Below, in pieces: positions 7,735 to 16,020 of a stretch of DNA of 34,845 nt. The stretch comes from CAYJVB01 sp964373575 (GTDB taxonomy: Archaea > Aenigmatarchaeota > Aenigmatarchaeia > CG10238-14). The translations under genes were made by a program, and so were the position numbers. The stretch's first letter is position 1; each line of letters begins with the position of its first letter. The notes beneath the pieces were generated by a model. That model saw only the letters and a program-made list of their open reading frames with translations. It did no database searches and had not been told where the DNA came from. The stretch is from contig CAYJVB010000006.1 of assembly GCA_964373575.1 (NCBI GenBank), positions 1 through 34,845 of the forward strand, in the 5' to 3' direction.

Positions 7735-8349
7735 ATGGTTATTTTAGATAAAATTAAAGAATTGAAAGAAAAGTCGAAGAAGAGAAAATTTAATCAAAGA
7801 TATGATTTAGTAATTAATTTAAAAGATTTCGATCCTAACAAGGCAGAAAACAAGATCGATGAAATATTTGTTCTACCAAAAGGCAGTGGTAAAGAAACTG
7901 TAATAACTTTGTTTCATTCTGAATTGAAAGAAATGAAGGGATGTAAGATATTCAATGGTGATGAGATTGAGGCTTTGGCTAACAACAAAAAGGCTTTGAG
8001 CAATTTGATTAATAGAACCAATCTTTTTCTTTCTGAACCTAAGCTTATGACTGTAGTTGGTAAGCACCTAGGAAAATACCTTGCACCCAGAGGATTAATG
8101 CCAAAACCTATTGCTGGTGATATTTCTGGATTAATCAATAGTTATAGAAACAGTGTGAGGATCATTCTCAGGAAAGATAATATAATCCATACTGTAATCG
8201 GTAGTGAAAATATGACTGATTTGGATGTTGAAGAGAATGTAAAAGCTGTTATGGAATTTTTGAAATCAAGATTACCCGCTGGAAAGAACAACATTGGTGG
8301 CGTTTATTTGAAATTTACAATGAGTAAACCAGTAAAACTTGAGGTGTAG
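7735..8349 (+). CDS. rpl1: Large ribosomal subunit protein L1
   Basis: Forms the mobile L1 stalk at the ribosomal E site; in several archaea it also represses its own operon by binding the mRNA leader. 204 residues. Family features include KFNQRYDLVINLKD, the GKHLGKYLAPRGLMPKP signature (about 107-123) and LPAGKNNIGGVYLKFTMSKPV at the end. ATG 7735 follows AGGAGGGT. It heads rpl1-rpl10-rpl12. Confidence 0.97.
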   Translation: MVILDKIKELKEKSKKRKFNQRYDLVINLKDFDPNKAENKIDEIFVLPKGSGKETVITLFHSELKEMKGCKIFNGDEIEALANNKKALSNLINRTNLFLSEPKLMTVVGKHLGKYLAPRGLMPKPIAGDISGLINSYRNSVRIILRKDNIIHTVIGSENMTDLDVEENVKAVMEFLKSRLPAGKNNIGGVYLKFTMSKPVKLEV

Positions 8350-8352
8350 TAA

Positions 8353-9135
8353 GTGGTACAAGAAAAAAAGAAACAGGAAGTCAGGAATTTGTCAGAAAAG
8401 TTGAAGGAATATAAAGTAATAGGTTTTATTGATCTACATAAAACACCGTCTAAACACCTGCAGGCAATTAGAAAAGAACTAAGAGCTTATCTTGAAATTA
8501 AGATGGTAAAAAAAAGGTTAATTGCTTTAGCTGCCAAAGATGCTAACAGATCTGGATTAGAAAAATTATTTGGGCTTGATGTGAAAAAACCGGCTGTAAT
8601 TCTGTCAAACGAGAATTCTTTTAAATTGTACAAACTTTTAGAATCCAATAAATCTGCAGCATTCGCAAGGGAAGGTGATATTGCTTCAAGTGACATTATC
8701 ATTTCAGAGGGTCCAACAAAACTTCCTGCTGGTCCTGCTATTGGAGAATTACAGAGGGCGAAAATACCTGCTATGGTAAAAGAGGGGAAGATTCATGTTA
8801 CAAAAGATACTATCGTTGTGAAGAAAGATGGCATTATATCAGCTGATGCCGCAAACATTCTCAAAAAACTTGATATTCAGCCTATGAAGATCGGAATAAA
8901 TCTTGTAGCCACGTGGGAAAATGGGGATATTTTCGGTAAGGAAATACTTTCTGTCAGCACAGAGGAATATGTAAACAGTATGTTGCTGGCATACACATAC
9001 GCAATTAATCTCGCTGTAAATATAGGATTTCTGACGAAAGAATCCGTGAAAATAATGTTGCAGAAAGGATATCGCGAGGGTAAAGTTTTAGATGAACTAG
9101 TTGGGGGTAAAACAAATGAAATATCTAATACTTAA
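8353..9135 (+). CDS. rpl10: Large ribosomal subunit protein L10 (P0), short form
   Basis: Base of the ribosomal stalk; binds 23S rRNA through its N-terminal domain and carries L12 dimers on C-terminal helices. 260 residues from GTG 8353, three bases after the rpl1 stop. The rRNA-binding domain (about 1-105) and the inserted domain (about 106-190, GPTKLPAGPAIGELQRAKIPA) are present. After YVNSMLLAYTYAINLAVNIG there is only about one L12-binding helix region (TKESVKIMLQKGYREGKVL), and the protein ends without the usual charged hinge and terminal hydrophobic peptide. Well-studied euryarchaeal and crenarchaeal P0 proteins run to about 340 residues, so this one seems to have lost L12 sites. Confidence 0.93.
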   Translation: MVQEKKKQEVRNLSEKLKEYKVIGFIDLHKTPSKHLQAIRKELRAYLEIKMVKKRLIALAAKDANRSGLEKLFGLDVKKPAVILSNENSFKLYKLLESNKSAAFAREGDIASSDIIISEGPTKLPAGPAIGELQRAKIPAMVKEGKIHVTKDTIVVKKDGIISADAANILKKLDIQPMKIGINLVATWENGDIFGKEILSVSTEEYVNSMLLAYTYAINLAVNIGFLTKESVKIMLQKGYREGKVLDELVGGKTNEISNT

Positions 9136-9178
9136 AGGATTAAAGCTTTCAGAAATAAAATCTCAGGAGGTGTAAAGA

Positions 9179-9478
9179 GTGGAATACATATATTCAGTCC
9201 TGTTGCTTCACTCGACAGGTCAGCAAGTGAATGAGACTAACGTAAAGAAAGTGCTAGAAAGTGCGGGGATCAAAGCTGAAGATGTAAAGATAAAGGCTTT
9301 GGTATCGGCATTAGAAGGCGTTAATATAGACGAAGTTATAAAACAAGCTGCTATGCCTGTAACTGCGGCACCGGTAGCACAAGAAAAGAAGGCTGAAGAA
9401 AAGGCAAAACCAAGTGTTGAAGAGGAAGCAAAGAAGGCTGAAGAAGCTGCAAGTGGATTGGCTAGTTTATTCGGCTAA
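9179..9478 (+). CDS. rpl12: Large ribosomal subunit protein L12 (P1)
   Basis: Stalk protein that recruits translation GTPases. 99 residues from GTG 9179, with a strong AGGAGG at 9166-9171. N-terminal helical dimerisation domain (MEYIYSVLLLHSTGQQVNETN), an Ala-rich hinge with mixed Lys/Glu (about 63-90), and the conserved factor-binding tail LASLFG. Third gene of the rpl1 operon. Confidence 0.95.
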   Translation: MEYIYSVLLLHSTGQQVNETNVKKVLESAGIKAEDVKIKALVSALEGVNIDEVIKQAAMPVTAAPVAQEKKAEEKAKPSVEEEAKKAEEAASGLASLFG

Positions 9479-9492
9479 GTGGAAGTGAACTA

Positions 9493-10112
9493 ATGGAAAC
9501 GCTGCTAAAATTTGCTGAAAGGATAAAAGACACACAATTAAAAGAAAAGGTTGTTGTGATTTTAAAAGACCTTAAATTGTCCAATAAAAACTTCCAGAAG
9601 TACAAAGCTGAAAGATTAGATAGAGCTGCGAGTGTTTTTTCTGTTGGCTCCTCTGGTCTTGGACCGGTTGAAAGAGATGTTCTAAACCACACAGTTGCAC
9701 TTACAGAATTTTGTATAGAAGCGCTGAAGATTTTCAAGGAAAAATATGGACTACAATTAAATGAGGATTATTTGATTGCTGGATCATTGCTGCATGATTT
9801 GATGAAGGCATTTGAATTCAATAGGGATGAAAAGGGCGGTCTAGAACCAACTGGCATAATGCTTGACCACACAATGTTAGGGGTTGCTGAATTGTATTTA
9901 GAGGATTTCCAGAGGAGGTTATTCATATAGTTGCATCGCATTTTGGTGAAGGAGGACCGACTCCACCGAGATCATTTGAAGCATTAACATTACATTATCT
10001 TGATAGTCTTGTTTCTCTTGTTGAATATTATCATTTGGGAAAATTAAATTTAGAAAGACAACTTGAGGAATTTAAGAAAAAATTGGTAGAGTCTGGTGGA
10101 GAAACTGAATAA
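9493..10112 (+). pseudogene. HD-domain phosphohydrolase, reading frame broken by a -1 shift
   Basis: The first frame (9493-9930, 145 codons) carries NHTVAL (H66), LLHDLMKAFE (H101, D102) and LDHTMLG (H126), then stops. The rest of the HD domain continues one frame back: EVIHIVASHFGEGGPTPP and LHYLDSLVSL, ending at TAA 10110-10112. All HD metal ligands are present only when both pieces are joined. The break is at the T-run 9906-9908 (GATTTCC): one added T gives D-F-P-E-E-V-I and a 206-residue protein. This could be a sequencing or assembly error, a recent mutation, or a programmed shift. AGGAGG lies just after the shift point. It follows rpl12 by 14 bases, and the DHH gene starts inside its end. 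Confidence 0.8.
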
Positions 10113-11226
10113 TATTGAAGATATGTTTCTTGAAATAGAAAAAATCTTGAAAAGTTTGAAAAAAGATGATCTTGTTTGCATAATAAGCCATGACGATGCT
10201 GATGGATCATGTAGTGCGGCCTTGTTTTCACTTTTGGTTCAAGAAATAATTGGTACATATCCACTCATTTTTCCTATAAGAGGTGCCAACAATGTAAACA
10301 AAAAATTATTGAGTTCTTTGAAAACATTGAATCCTGAGATGGTTGTTGTTCTTGACATGTCTGTAGATCCTAAGAAACTCAACTTGTTTTCTGGATTTGT
10401 ACTGGATCACCATATTTTTGAAATTGATGATAGGCAAAGAAGTATGCTTTATTTCAACCCGAGATTTTTTGAAAAAGATGACGAGAAAGTTGTTCCGACA
10501 AGCTATATGGTTTATAGAATAATGCAAAATATGTCTCCTGATAAAAAAGTTTCTTGGATTGCTGGTATTGGTATAACTGAAGACCATAGAGTTTTTATTT
10601 GCCAAGATGTATTTGATGACATAAAAAAAGAGTATCCGGAACTTTTGAGGAATAATCAAATTACTCAAGATGCTATAGAGAAAACTGTTTTTGCCCAAAT
10701 GTGGGATATCGTAAGGGCTGGAAGGATGGTAAGGGGTGGTGAAGGTGCCAAAACTGCTGTTCTTGCTTTGATGGAAACCAAACATAGGCCGGATCAATTT
10801 GTTAACGGTGTAAGCGAATATTCGTATACGTTGAAAAAATATTATGAGAGAATGTTAGATGCGACTCAGACTTTAATGAAAGACTTGGAAGTTAATGGGA
10901 AATTTTACAAGGAGAAAAAAGTCGTTGTTTATGAACCTAAAAATATTGGTTTAAGTGGAATAACATCTTTTCTTTCTGATAAAATAAGACAGGAGTATCC
11001 GGAATGGATATCATGTGTTGTCAGCAAAAGTTCTCTAGGGGGTAAGGCGAAGATCAGCATAAGAGTTGAGCAAACAAAGAGAAGTACTGATCTGGTGCAA
11101 GTACTTAGGAATATTCAACAAAAAATACCGTCGATTAGCGGGGGTGGCCATAAATCGGCAGTTGGTCTAAATATAAATTATAGAGATTTCAACAGGTTTT
11201 TAGAGGAATTTTTAGCTGCTGTTTAG
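10096..11226 (+). CDS. DHH/DHHA1-family phosphoesterase (archaeal RecJ-like)
   Basis: 376 residues from GTG 10096, overlapping the end of the HD gene by 17 bases. N-terminal DHH domain: ISHDDADGSCSAALFSLL, MVVVLDMSVD and the name motif in FVLDHHIFE, which supply the Mn/Mg ligands. The C-terminal DHHA1 domain ends with GGGHKSAVGLNI. Archaeal members include RecJ-like exonucleases and GINS-associated nucleases related to eukaryotic Cdc45, as well as nanoRNase-type enzymes. The exact substrate cannot be read from sequence. The overlap with the HD gene suggests coupled expression of two hydrolases, perhaps of nucleotides or short nucleic acids. Confidence 0.88.
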   Translation: MEKLNNIEDMFLEIEKILKSLKKDDLVCIISHDDADGSCSAALFSLLVQEIIGTYPLIFPIRGANNVNKKLLSSLKTLNPEMVVVLDMSVDPKKLNLFSGFVLDHHIFEIDDRQRSMLYFNPRFFEKDDEKVVPTSYMVYRIMQNMSPDKKVSWIAGIGITEDHRVFICQDVFDDIKKEYPELLRNNQITQDAIEKTVFAQMWDIVRAGRMVRGGEGAKTAVLALMETKHRPDQFVNGVSEYSYTLKKYYERMLDATQTLMKDLEVNGKFYKEKKVVVYEPKNIGLSGITSFLSDKIRQEYPEWISCVVSKSSLGGKAKISIRVEQTKRSTDLVQVLRNIQQKIPSISGGGHKSAVGLNINYRDFNRFLEEFLAAV

Positions 11227-11319
11227 CCGAAAGGAAGCTAATAGTGACTTATTTTTTATGTTCATCCACATTGTACTCCTCCAAAAATGAAGTATACCGC
11301 CACAACCAATTAGGTTTTA

Positions 11320-11529
11320 GTGATAAAGATGCATTGTCATAGATGTGATTCACCAAGAATTATCAAGTTTTTAGACGGTTTTGGAAGCAAGAGGGTTTTT
11401 TGTAAGAGCTGTCATGAGAGCTTTTTGTTAGAAGAAGTAATGATGGCTCAAAAAAAATTAATAGAATTTGGAGGTGTTACGAGCTATGCAACAGATGGCA
11501 ACATTGCAATTAAACTGGTTGGAAGATAG
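11320..11529 (+). CDS. Small zinc-ribbon protein
   Basis: 69 residues from GTG 11320, or 66 from ATG 11329. Two metal-binding knuckles, CHRC and CKSC, spaced by about 19 residues, form a zinc ribbon, followed by a short helical and strand tail. It is downstream of the DHH gene, separated by 93 bases. A stem-loop with a T-run follows at 11587. Function unknown; transcription-factor or RNA-binding roles are common for such proteins. Confidence 0.65.
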   Translation: MIKMHCHRCDSPRIIKFLDGFGSKRVFCKSCHESFLLEEVMMAQKKLIEFGGVTSYATDGNIAIKLVGR

Positions 11530-11586
11530 AGGACTCATAAAATTGAGGACTAATTTAATAAATGGGAACAAAATTTTTGGTTCACT

Positions 11587-11608
11587 GAAGCCTGCTAAAG
11601 GCTTCTTT
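11587..11608 (+). terminator. Hairpin with short T-run
   Basis: GAAGCC and GGCTTC form a perfect six-base-pair stem around a seven-base loop (TGCTAAA), followed by TTT. It lies in a 143-base stretch between the end of the zinc-ribbon gene and the minus-strand coding fragment, where a terminator for either strand would be expected. Archaeal termination needs mainly a T-run, so the hairpin's role is uncertain. Confidence 0.4.
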
Positions 11609-11672
11609 ACTAATAAGCTATAGCGACTATTCCAACAAATGAAAACACCTTGTTTTAGTCTGTCTATTCTTG

Positions 11673-11969
11673 TTAACAAATAATTGGTTCGAAACATATT
11701 GACAAAACTTTTATCTTTCCATCAGTTCCAGTTGGTGTTACCACTAGTTGAGTTGATGGTATATCTATAATCGGTGATTGGACGTTATAATTAATAGGAG
11801 TTTTTTCTAAATTTGATATTATCCATAATCCACCTTTGCACTTTGTTACCGAACATGTGAATTTTTCATTAACTTTTATTTGAGGTTTGTCGCATTGGAG
11901 AGTATATTCAAGGGGCAGTGTTGTTGAAGTAGTACTGGATTTTATAGTTGTAGATGTTGTAGATTTAGA
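11673..11969 (-). pseudogene. Orphan 3' coding fragment of a secreted-type protein, in frame behind the fibrillarin stop
   Basis: Directly after the fibrillarin TAA (11972-11970) the same frame stays open for 98 codons, to TAA 11675-11673, with no ATG, GTG or TTG near its beginning. The predicted peptide starts with a Ser/Thr-rich linker (SKSTTSTTIKSSTTSTTLPL) and continues into a compact beta-rich domain with five cysteines (LQCD, FTCSV, TKCK, SICF, IIC). Such linkers plus cysteines are typical of exported cell-surface proteins, which would need a signal or membrane segment that is absent here. It looks like the tail of a surface-protein gene whose 5' part was lost; stop-codon readthrough of fibrillarin is the less likely alternative. 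Confidence 0.6.
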
Positions 11970-12641
11970 TTAAATTCTAGATTTCAGAACAAAAAATCCG
12001 TGGTCTCTTTCATAAGGTTCTAAAGTAACAAAATCTGCTACATTAAAATGTTTTTCTAACTTTCTTCTTTCCTCTTGATAAATTCTTTGTGGTTTTGATG
12101 TCACATCAATACTTCTTGATTTTATCGCTATCATTGCGAAACCATCTTTTTTCAGAAACATTTCACAGTTTCTAATTATTACGTTAGTCATATCTGGGAC
12201 TGCAACATCTGCGTAAACTAAATCTACTTCTTCTAACCAATAATAGTCTTCAGGTTTTCTAGCATCAGATAATAGTGGTACTATGTTTCCTCTTTCTTTG
12301 CCTAGTGTCAATGCGTCGCGCAAAACTCTTTCAGAAATTTCAATACCATATATCAAACCATTTTTACCAACTATATCGCTAAAATGTGAACCTGTTGTAC
12401 CACTGGCAAAACCTAAATATAGGACCTTCATTCCAGGCTTCAGGGGAAATGTAGTAAGATTTTTGTAAATCGCTGCTGCTGGTTTCGATCTTGTTGGATC
12501 CCAGGTTCTATATTCTTTACCATCTTGCTTTATTAGTTGTTCATCGTAAACTTGCTTTCCGGGGTTTAAATTAAGAGTTGCGAGTTTTCCCTCTATCCAA
12601 TAAACTCCTTCAAATTTATTTTGCTGATCTTTATTTTTCAT
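11970..12641 (-). CDS. flpA: Fibrillarin-like rRNA/tRNA 2'-O-methyltransferase
   Basis: Catalytic subunit of the archaeal C/D box sRNP; transfers methyl groups from S-adenosylmethionine to 2'-OH of rRNA and tRNA targets chosen by guide RNAs. 223 residues. Typical segments are TWDPTRSKPAAAI, the SAM-binding VLYLGFASGTTGSHFSDIV (about 73-91), DVAVPDMTNVIIRN and AIKSRSID, ending with HGFFVLKSR. It belongs to the nop5 operon but is separated from nop5 by the small membrane protein gene; its ATG follows that gene's stop by only a few bases. Confidence 0.96.
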   Translation of the reverse strand: MKNKDQQNKFEGVYWIEGKLATLNLNPGKQVYDEQLIKQDGKEYRTWDPTRSKPAAAIYKNLTTFPLKPGMKVLYLGFASGTTGSHFSDIVGKNGLIYGIEISERVLRDALTLGKERGNIVPLLSDARKPEDYYWLEEVDLVYADVAVPDMTNVIIRNCEMFLKKDGFAMIAIKSRSIDVTSKPQRIYQEERRKLEKHFNVADFVTLEPYERDHGFFVLKSRI

Positions 12642-12645
12642 TATA

Positions 12646-12951
12646 TCACTTTGTCCATATTATGACACACTTGCTATTAACACATGATGGCTTGCCTGAG
12701 CCGCAATCTAATGTGCCGTCTCTACATTCCTCGGTGCAACTAATGCTAGAACAGCTTGGTGCATATAATTTATTAACCACGTCTGTTGGGTGGCAGCATT
12801 GTGCTGGAACACAATCTGAATCAATAAAACATGATTTTTGTCCTGTATTTAAATTAAGATTTGATGAAATTAGCAAAATAATTAATACCCCGCCTACTCC
12901 TAATAAGACCAAGATCACAACTAAAAATGCTGATATATTTTCTATTTTCAT
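12646..12951 (-). CDS. Small single-span exported protein with a ten-cysteine domain
   Basis: 101 residues. A membrane segment (about 8-30) is followed by a short linker and a domain with ten cysteines (CFIDSDC, QCCHPTD, APSC, SCTEEC, LDCGSG, SC, KC). Even cysteine number and the membrane anchor point to a disulfide-bonded extracytoplasmic domain. Similar Cys-cluster proteins occur in many DPANN genomes, without known function. It starts in an ATGA overlap with the nop5 stop and ends a few bases before fibrillarin, so it is translated within the sRNP operon, an unexpected place for a surface protein. Confidence 0.8.
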   Translation of the reverse strand: MKIENISAFLVVILVLLGVGGVLIILLISSNLNLNTGQKSCFIDSDCVPAQCCHPTDVVNKLYAPSCSSISCTEECRDGTLDCGSGKPSCVNSKCVIIWTK

Positions 12952-14006
12952 TTTTGTTCTCCAATTATTTTTTTCATTCTTTCATCAAGATTTTTTTTCA
13001 ATTCATCAGATTTATTTAATTTTCCATAATGATCCATTTTAATAGCGATGTTCAATTTTGATGCCAAAACTCTTGCTACCTTTCCACGTTTTTGAATAGG
13101 CGCTTTTTGGACTAATGGATGAAGATAAAGAATACCGTGTTTTGGACTTCTGCCGTGACCATGAAGGTATCTAAAAAGACTTTTTTCTGCGCCTAACAAT
13201 TGAAGCGTTGAAGATGCTTTTTTGGCAAGCCTATCCATTCCGCCTGATAACGAAATTAAGCGTGCTCCTAATAAACTACCTGCTAAAGAATTAAAGTTTG
13301 GCGCCACTTCCTTCATGATATGTGTCAGATATTTTTCCAAATTTTCTCGTAATTTAAATAGTCCAATGATTTGAGATGCGTATTCTTTCACATATTTTTC
13401 GTCATTATCATCGAGTTCAATTCCCATGCTTTTTTTTGCTAAATCTAAAAATTCTTTTTCTGTTATATTTTTTCTAAGACCGAATGTCGATATTAATTTT
13501 GCAAATCTTTCGTGTTTATCTACAAGCCTATTTATTTCTGGAAAGTGTAGACCATACCATTCTCTAAGTCTTGCTGAGAAAATGTTAAGAGATTTGTCTA
13601 TTTCATCAATAGCATTAATAACCTCTACTATGACTCTGTCTTTTTTTATCACTTCTTTTATTCTGAGACGTGAAAACTCTATGCCTATCATTGTAAGAAA
13701 TTGATTGAATTTAATGTCATCAAAATTAAATTTTTGTTTAATTTTACGAAAACTGGATCTAATAGCTTTATCTCCGACGTTGTTCGGTTCGTAAATATAC
13801 TCATCGCGTTTTCTAGATGAAATGAATTCTTTGTAACCCTTTTTTCTTAACCGGTTTATAATATCTTTTTCTTCTTCAGTTATTCCAGTTAATAGCTTTT
13901 CTGCAACGATGCTAGGATCTTGTTTAAAGAGAACCTCCTCTATCACGGTTCCTTTGTCGTCTACGGCAAAAACGCCTAGTGGGTTCAATATTATATACGC
14001 TTTCAT
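12948..14006 (-). CDS. nop5: Nop5/Nop56-58-type C/D box sRNP scaffold protein
   Basis: Bridges L7Ae-bound guide RNA and fibrillarin in C/D box sRNPs. 352 residues. An N-terminal fibrillarin-binding domain (1-110, divergent), a coiled-coil (about 110-235), and the Nop domain with APNFNSLAGSLLGARLISL, GAEKSLFRYL and SPKHGILYLHPLV, the RNA- and L7Ae-binding surface. The C-terminus is a lysine-rich tail (KSDELKKNLDERMKKI). First gene of the minus-strand operon nop5, Cys-rich protein, fibrillarin. Confidence 0.95.
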   Translation of the reverse strand: MKAYIILNPLGVFAVDDKGTVIEEVLFKQDPSIVAEKLLTGITEEEKDIINRLRKKGYKEFISSRKRDEYIYEPNNVGDKAIRSSFRKIKQKFNFDDIKFNQFLTMIGIEFSRLRIKEVIKKDRVIVEVINAIDEIDKSLNIFSARLREWYGLHFPEINRLVDKHERFAKLISTFGLRKNITEKEFLDLAKKSMGIELDDNDEKYVKEYASQIIGLFKLRENLEKYLTHIMKEVAPNFNSLAGSLLGARLISLSGGMDRLAKKASSTLQLLGAEKSLFRYLHGHGRSPKHGILYLHPLVQKAPIQKRGKVARVLASKLNIAIKMDHYGKLNKSDELKKNLDERMKKIIGEQK

Positions 14007-14050
14007 TCTATCGTCCTATAATCAATTCACAAATCTAAATTAAAATTCAC

Positions 14051-14086
14051 ATTTATAAATGCTAAAATGATGGGATGTATAAATTT
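14051..14086. promoter_or_regulatory. Divergent promoters for nop5 (minus) and the mini zinc ribbon (plus)
   Basis: ATTTATAAAT at 14051-14060 reads as a TATA box on either strand and lies about 45 bases ahead of the nop5 ATG (14006). GTATAAATTT at 14077-14086 is placed about 30 bases before the plus-strand ATG at 14116. Two back-to-back promoters are inferred from these positions. Confidence 0.5.
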
Positions 14087-14115
14087 ACTTTAACTATAAT
14101 AATTATAGGGAGACT

Positions 14116-14286
14116 ATGCAGAAAAAGTGTAGTAAATGCGGTAAGAATATTAGAGAAGCTGGGAGGCTTGTAAGGGTAAACTGGCTTGGTTTTCGTGCTC
14201 CTCTCTGCAAACAGTGTAGAAAGGATTTAAGATCTAAAAAAAGAGATTATCCTTCTGCTGGAAGAGTTTTAAGAAGACTTCGATAG
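14116..14286 (+). CDS. Tiny basic zinc-ribbon protein, 56 residues
   Basis: ATG 14116 to TAG 14284-14286. Two knuckles, CSKCG (C5, C8) and CKQCR (C31, C34), bracket a GFRAPL segment. The last 22 residues are very basic (KDLRSKKRDYPSAGRVLRRL), suggesting RNA or DNA binding. It has its own TATA-like box about 30 bases upstream and ends in an 18-base overlap with the convergent htpX gene. Strong cysteine spacing and promoter placement support coding despite the small size. Confidence 0.7.
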   Translation: MQKKCSKCGKNIREAGRLVRVNWLGFRAPLCKQCRKDLRSKKRDYPSAGRVLRRLR

Positions 14287-15225
14287 TTCTTTTTCTAATT
14301 CTGAAAGTGCTTTGATTCTTTTCCACGTTAATGGGTGACTAGAAAATATTTCAGATATTTTGACTAACGGGTTCCTTTTTTCCCACTCTATTGCTTTTTC
14401 TAATTCTTTGTTGTTCAAATTCAAGTCTGAGTATTCGTCTTTAAATTGTGCTAGTTCATGAACAGAAGTTATTGGATCAGCAATGTAGAAGCTTCTTGCT
14501 GCTTGATCAGTTTTGTCAGGACTTATGCTTAGGCCATATGTTATTTTTGCTAGGGCACTTGATAGAAATTTTGGCTTAGTCGTTCTCCCACTGAAATTAT
14601 CTGCATAAAATTCTCTTAACCTACTCAGATAAAGTACTAGAAGATTAGAAACAAAATAGACTATAAAAGCTAGCAAACCTACTAATAAGGCTCCGCCTTT
14701 TCTATCTTCTTTATTTTTTGGCTGAAAGACTAAAAATCTAGCAATATAATAAGCAATAACTGGTATTGCTGCTACTATTGTCATAACAACCATGTCTTTG
14801 TTTTTAATGTGTCCTATCTCATGACCTATAACTGCAGAAACTTCTTCTTTAGTAAGTGTGTTTAACAAGCCTTGAGTTACGGTTAGTGTTGCTGAACTTG
14901 GAGTTCGACCAAAAACAAATGCGTTAGGTGCTCCAGTTCTTGCTAATGCCAACTGAGGAACAGGGACTTTGTTTTTCTTGCAAATATCTGTCACAGTTTT
15001 TCGAAGCCATGGATATTCATTTTTTTCTAACAGCCTCATGTTAGTGGTCCACCAGATAATCTTAGGCCCTATTAACCACTGAAGGAACAAAAGAAAGATT
15101 GCTAGAAAGACTATAACATATCCTGAGACGGAGAAGTAATATCCGACCGCTGCTAAAATACCTAAGAGAAAGCCGAATAACAGTAGCAAAGTCAGATTCA
15201 TTGCAAGTAATAATTTGAAAGTCAT
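14269..15225 (-). CDS. htpX: HtpX-like M48 zinc metalloprotease
   Basis: Membrane-bound protease of protein quality control that cleaves damaged membrane proteins. 318 residues. Two N-terminal membrane segments (about 9-30 and 35-53), the zinc site HEIGH (135-139) with NKD after it, two more hydrophobic segments (about 146-165 and 181-200), and the third ligand region REFYADNFSGR. Catalytic residues appear intact. It is divergent from the tRNA methyltransferase gene across a 54-base spacer. Confidence 0.95.
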   Translation of the reverse strand: MTFKLLLAMNLTLLLLFGFLLGILAAVGYYFSVSGYVIVFLAIFLLFLQWLIGPKIIWWTTNMRLLEKNEYPWLRKTVTDICKKNKVPVPQLALARTGAPNAFVFGRTPSSATLTVTQGLLNTLTKEEVSAVIGHEIGHIKNKDMVVMTIVAAIPVIAYYIARFLVFQPKNKEDRKGGALLVGLLAFIVYFVSNLLVLYLSRLREFYADNFSGRTTKPKFLSSALAKITYGLSISPDKTDQAARSFYIADPITSVHELAQFKDEYSDLNLNNKELEKAIEWEKRNPLVKISEIFSSHPLTWKRIKALSELEKELSKSS

Positions 15226-15279
15226 AACAGTATTTATTTTATTGTTGGATTATAAATTTGTTACTGTAGTTGAATAATT

Positions 15280-16020
15280 ATGAAAATGGACGAAATGGTT
15301 TTGTTATTGGGTAGAAAGAATTTTCTTGTTCAGTTATCTAAAGAAAAATTTCATACAGAGTTTGGAATTATAGATTTGTCTAAAATTGAAAAAAAGAAAT
15401 TCGGTGGTAAAATAAAGTCCCATACAGATTATGAATTCACAATAGCTAAACCTACTTTAATTGATGTTTTAAATAAGAAGGCAAAACGGTTACCTCAGAT
15501 AGTAATGCCAGATGATGCTGCAATGATTCTGGCCACTACTGGCATATCTCCGGATAGTTTTATTGTTGACGCTGGAGCGGGATCGGGATTTCTTGCTATA
15601 TTTTTGGGCTATTATTGCCAAAGGGGTAAAGTTGTTACATATGAGAGGAATAAAAAATTTGCAAAGGCTGTTGAGGATAATGTCAATTTAGTTGGTTTGA
15701 AAAATGTACAGGTTAAGCGAAAAGATGTTTTGAAAGGAATTTCTGAAAAAAATGTTGACCTGATAACACTAGATCTTATTAACGCGGGGGCTTTGGTTGA
15801 TAAGGCTAGAAAAGTCCTAAAAGCAGGTGGGTGGTTAGTTGTTTATTCTCCTTACATAGAACAAGTAAAAGAAATAGTGAAACAAATGAAAAAGTGTGGA
15901 ATTTCTCATGTAAAAACAATTGAAAGTATAAGAAGGACGTGGCAAATTGAAGATTATACAAGACCGCATACATCTGGTGTCATGCATACTGGATGGTTAA
16001 CATTTGGAAGGAAATTGTAG
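15280..16020 (+). CDS. trmI: tRNA (adenine-N1)-methyltransferase, TrmI/Gcd14 family
   Basis: Makes m1A at position 58 (and 57 in some archaea) of the tRNA T loop using S-adenosylmethionine. 246 residues. A small N-terminal beta domain (1-65), then a Rossmann methyltransferase domain with QIVMPDDAAMILATTGI, the SAM motif VDAGAGSGFLAIFL (about 96-109), the acidic strand end VTYERN, LDLINAG, and the typical ending RPHTSGVMHTGWLTFGRK. Stop and next start are adjacent (16020/16021), so it is translationally coupled to the DUF371 gene. Confidence 0.93.
   Translation: MKMDEMVLLLGRKNFLVQLSKEKFHTEFGIIDLSKIEKKKFGGKIKSHTDYEFTIAKPTLIDVLNKKAKRLPQIVMPDDAAMILATTGISPDSFIVDAGAGSGFLAIFLGYYCQRGKVVTYERNKKFAKAVEDNVNLVGLKNVQVKRKDVLKGISEKNVDLITLDLINAGALVDKARKVLKAGGWLVVYSPYIEQVKEIVKQMKKCGISHVKTIESIRRTWQIEDYTRPHTSGVMHTGWLTFGRKL

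Noticed and set aside
11212..11271. Minus-strand 19-codon frame with a strong GGAGGAG ahead of its ATG
   Set aside because: The peptide is nondescript and most of it lies over the DHH gene end. A chance purine run is as likely.
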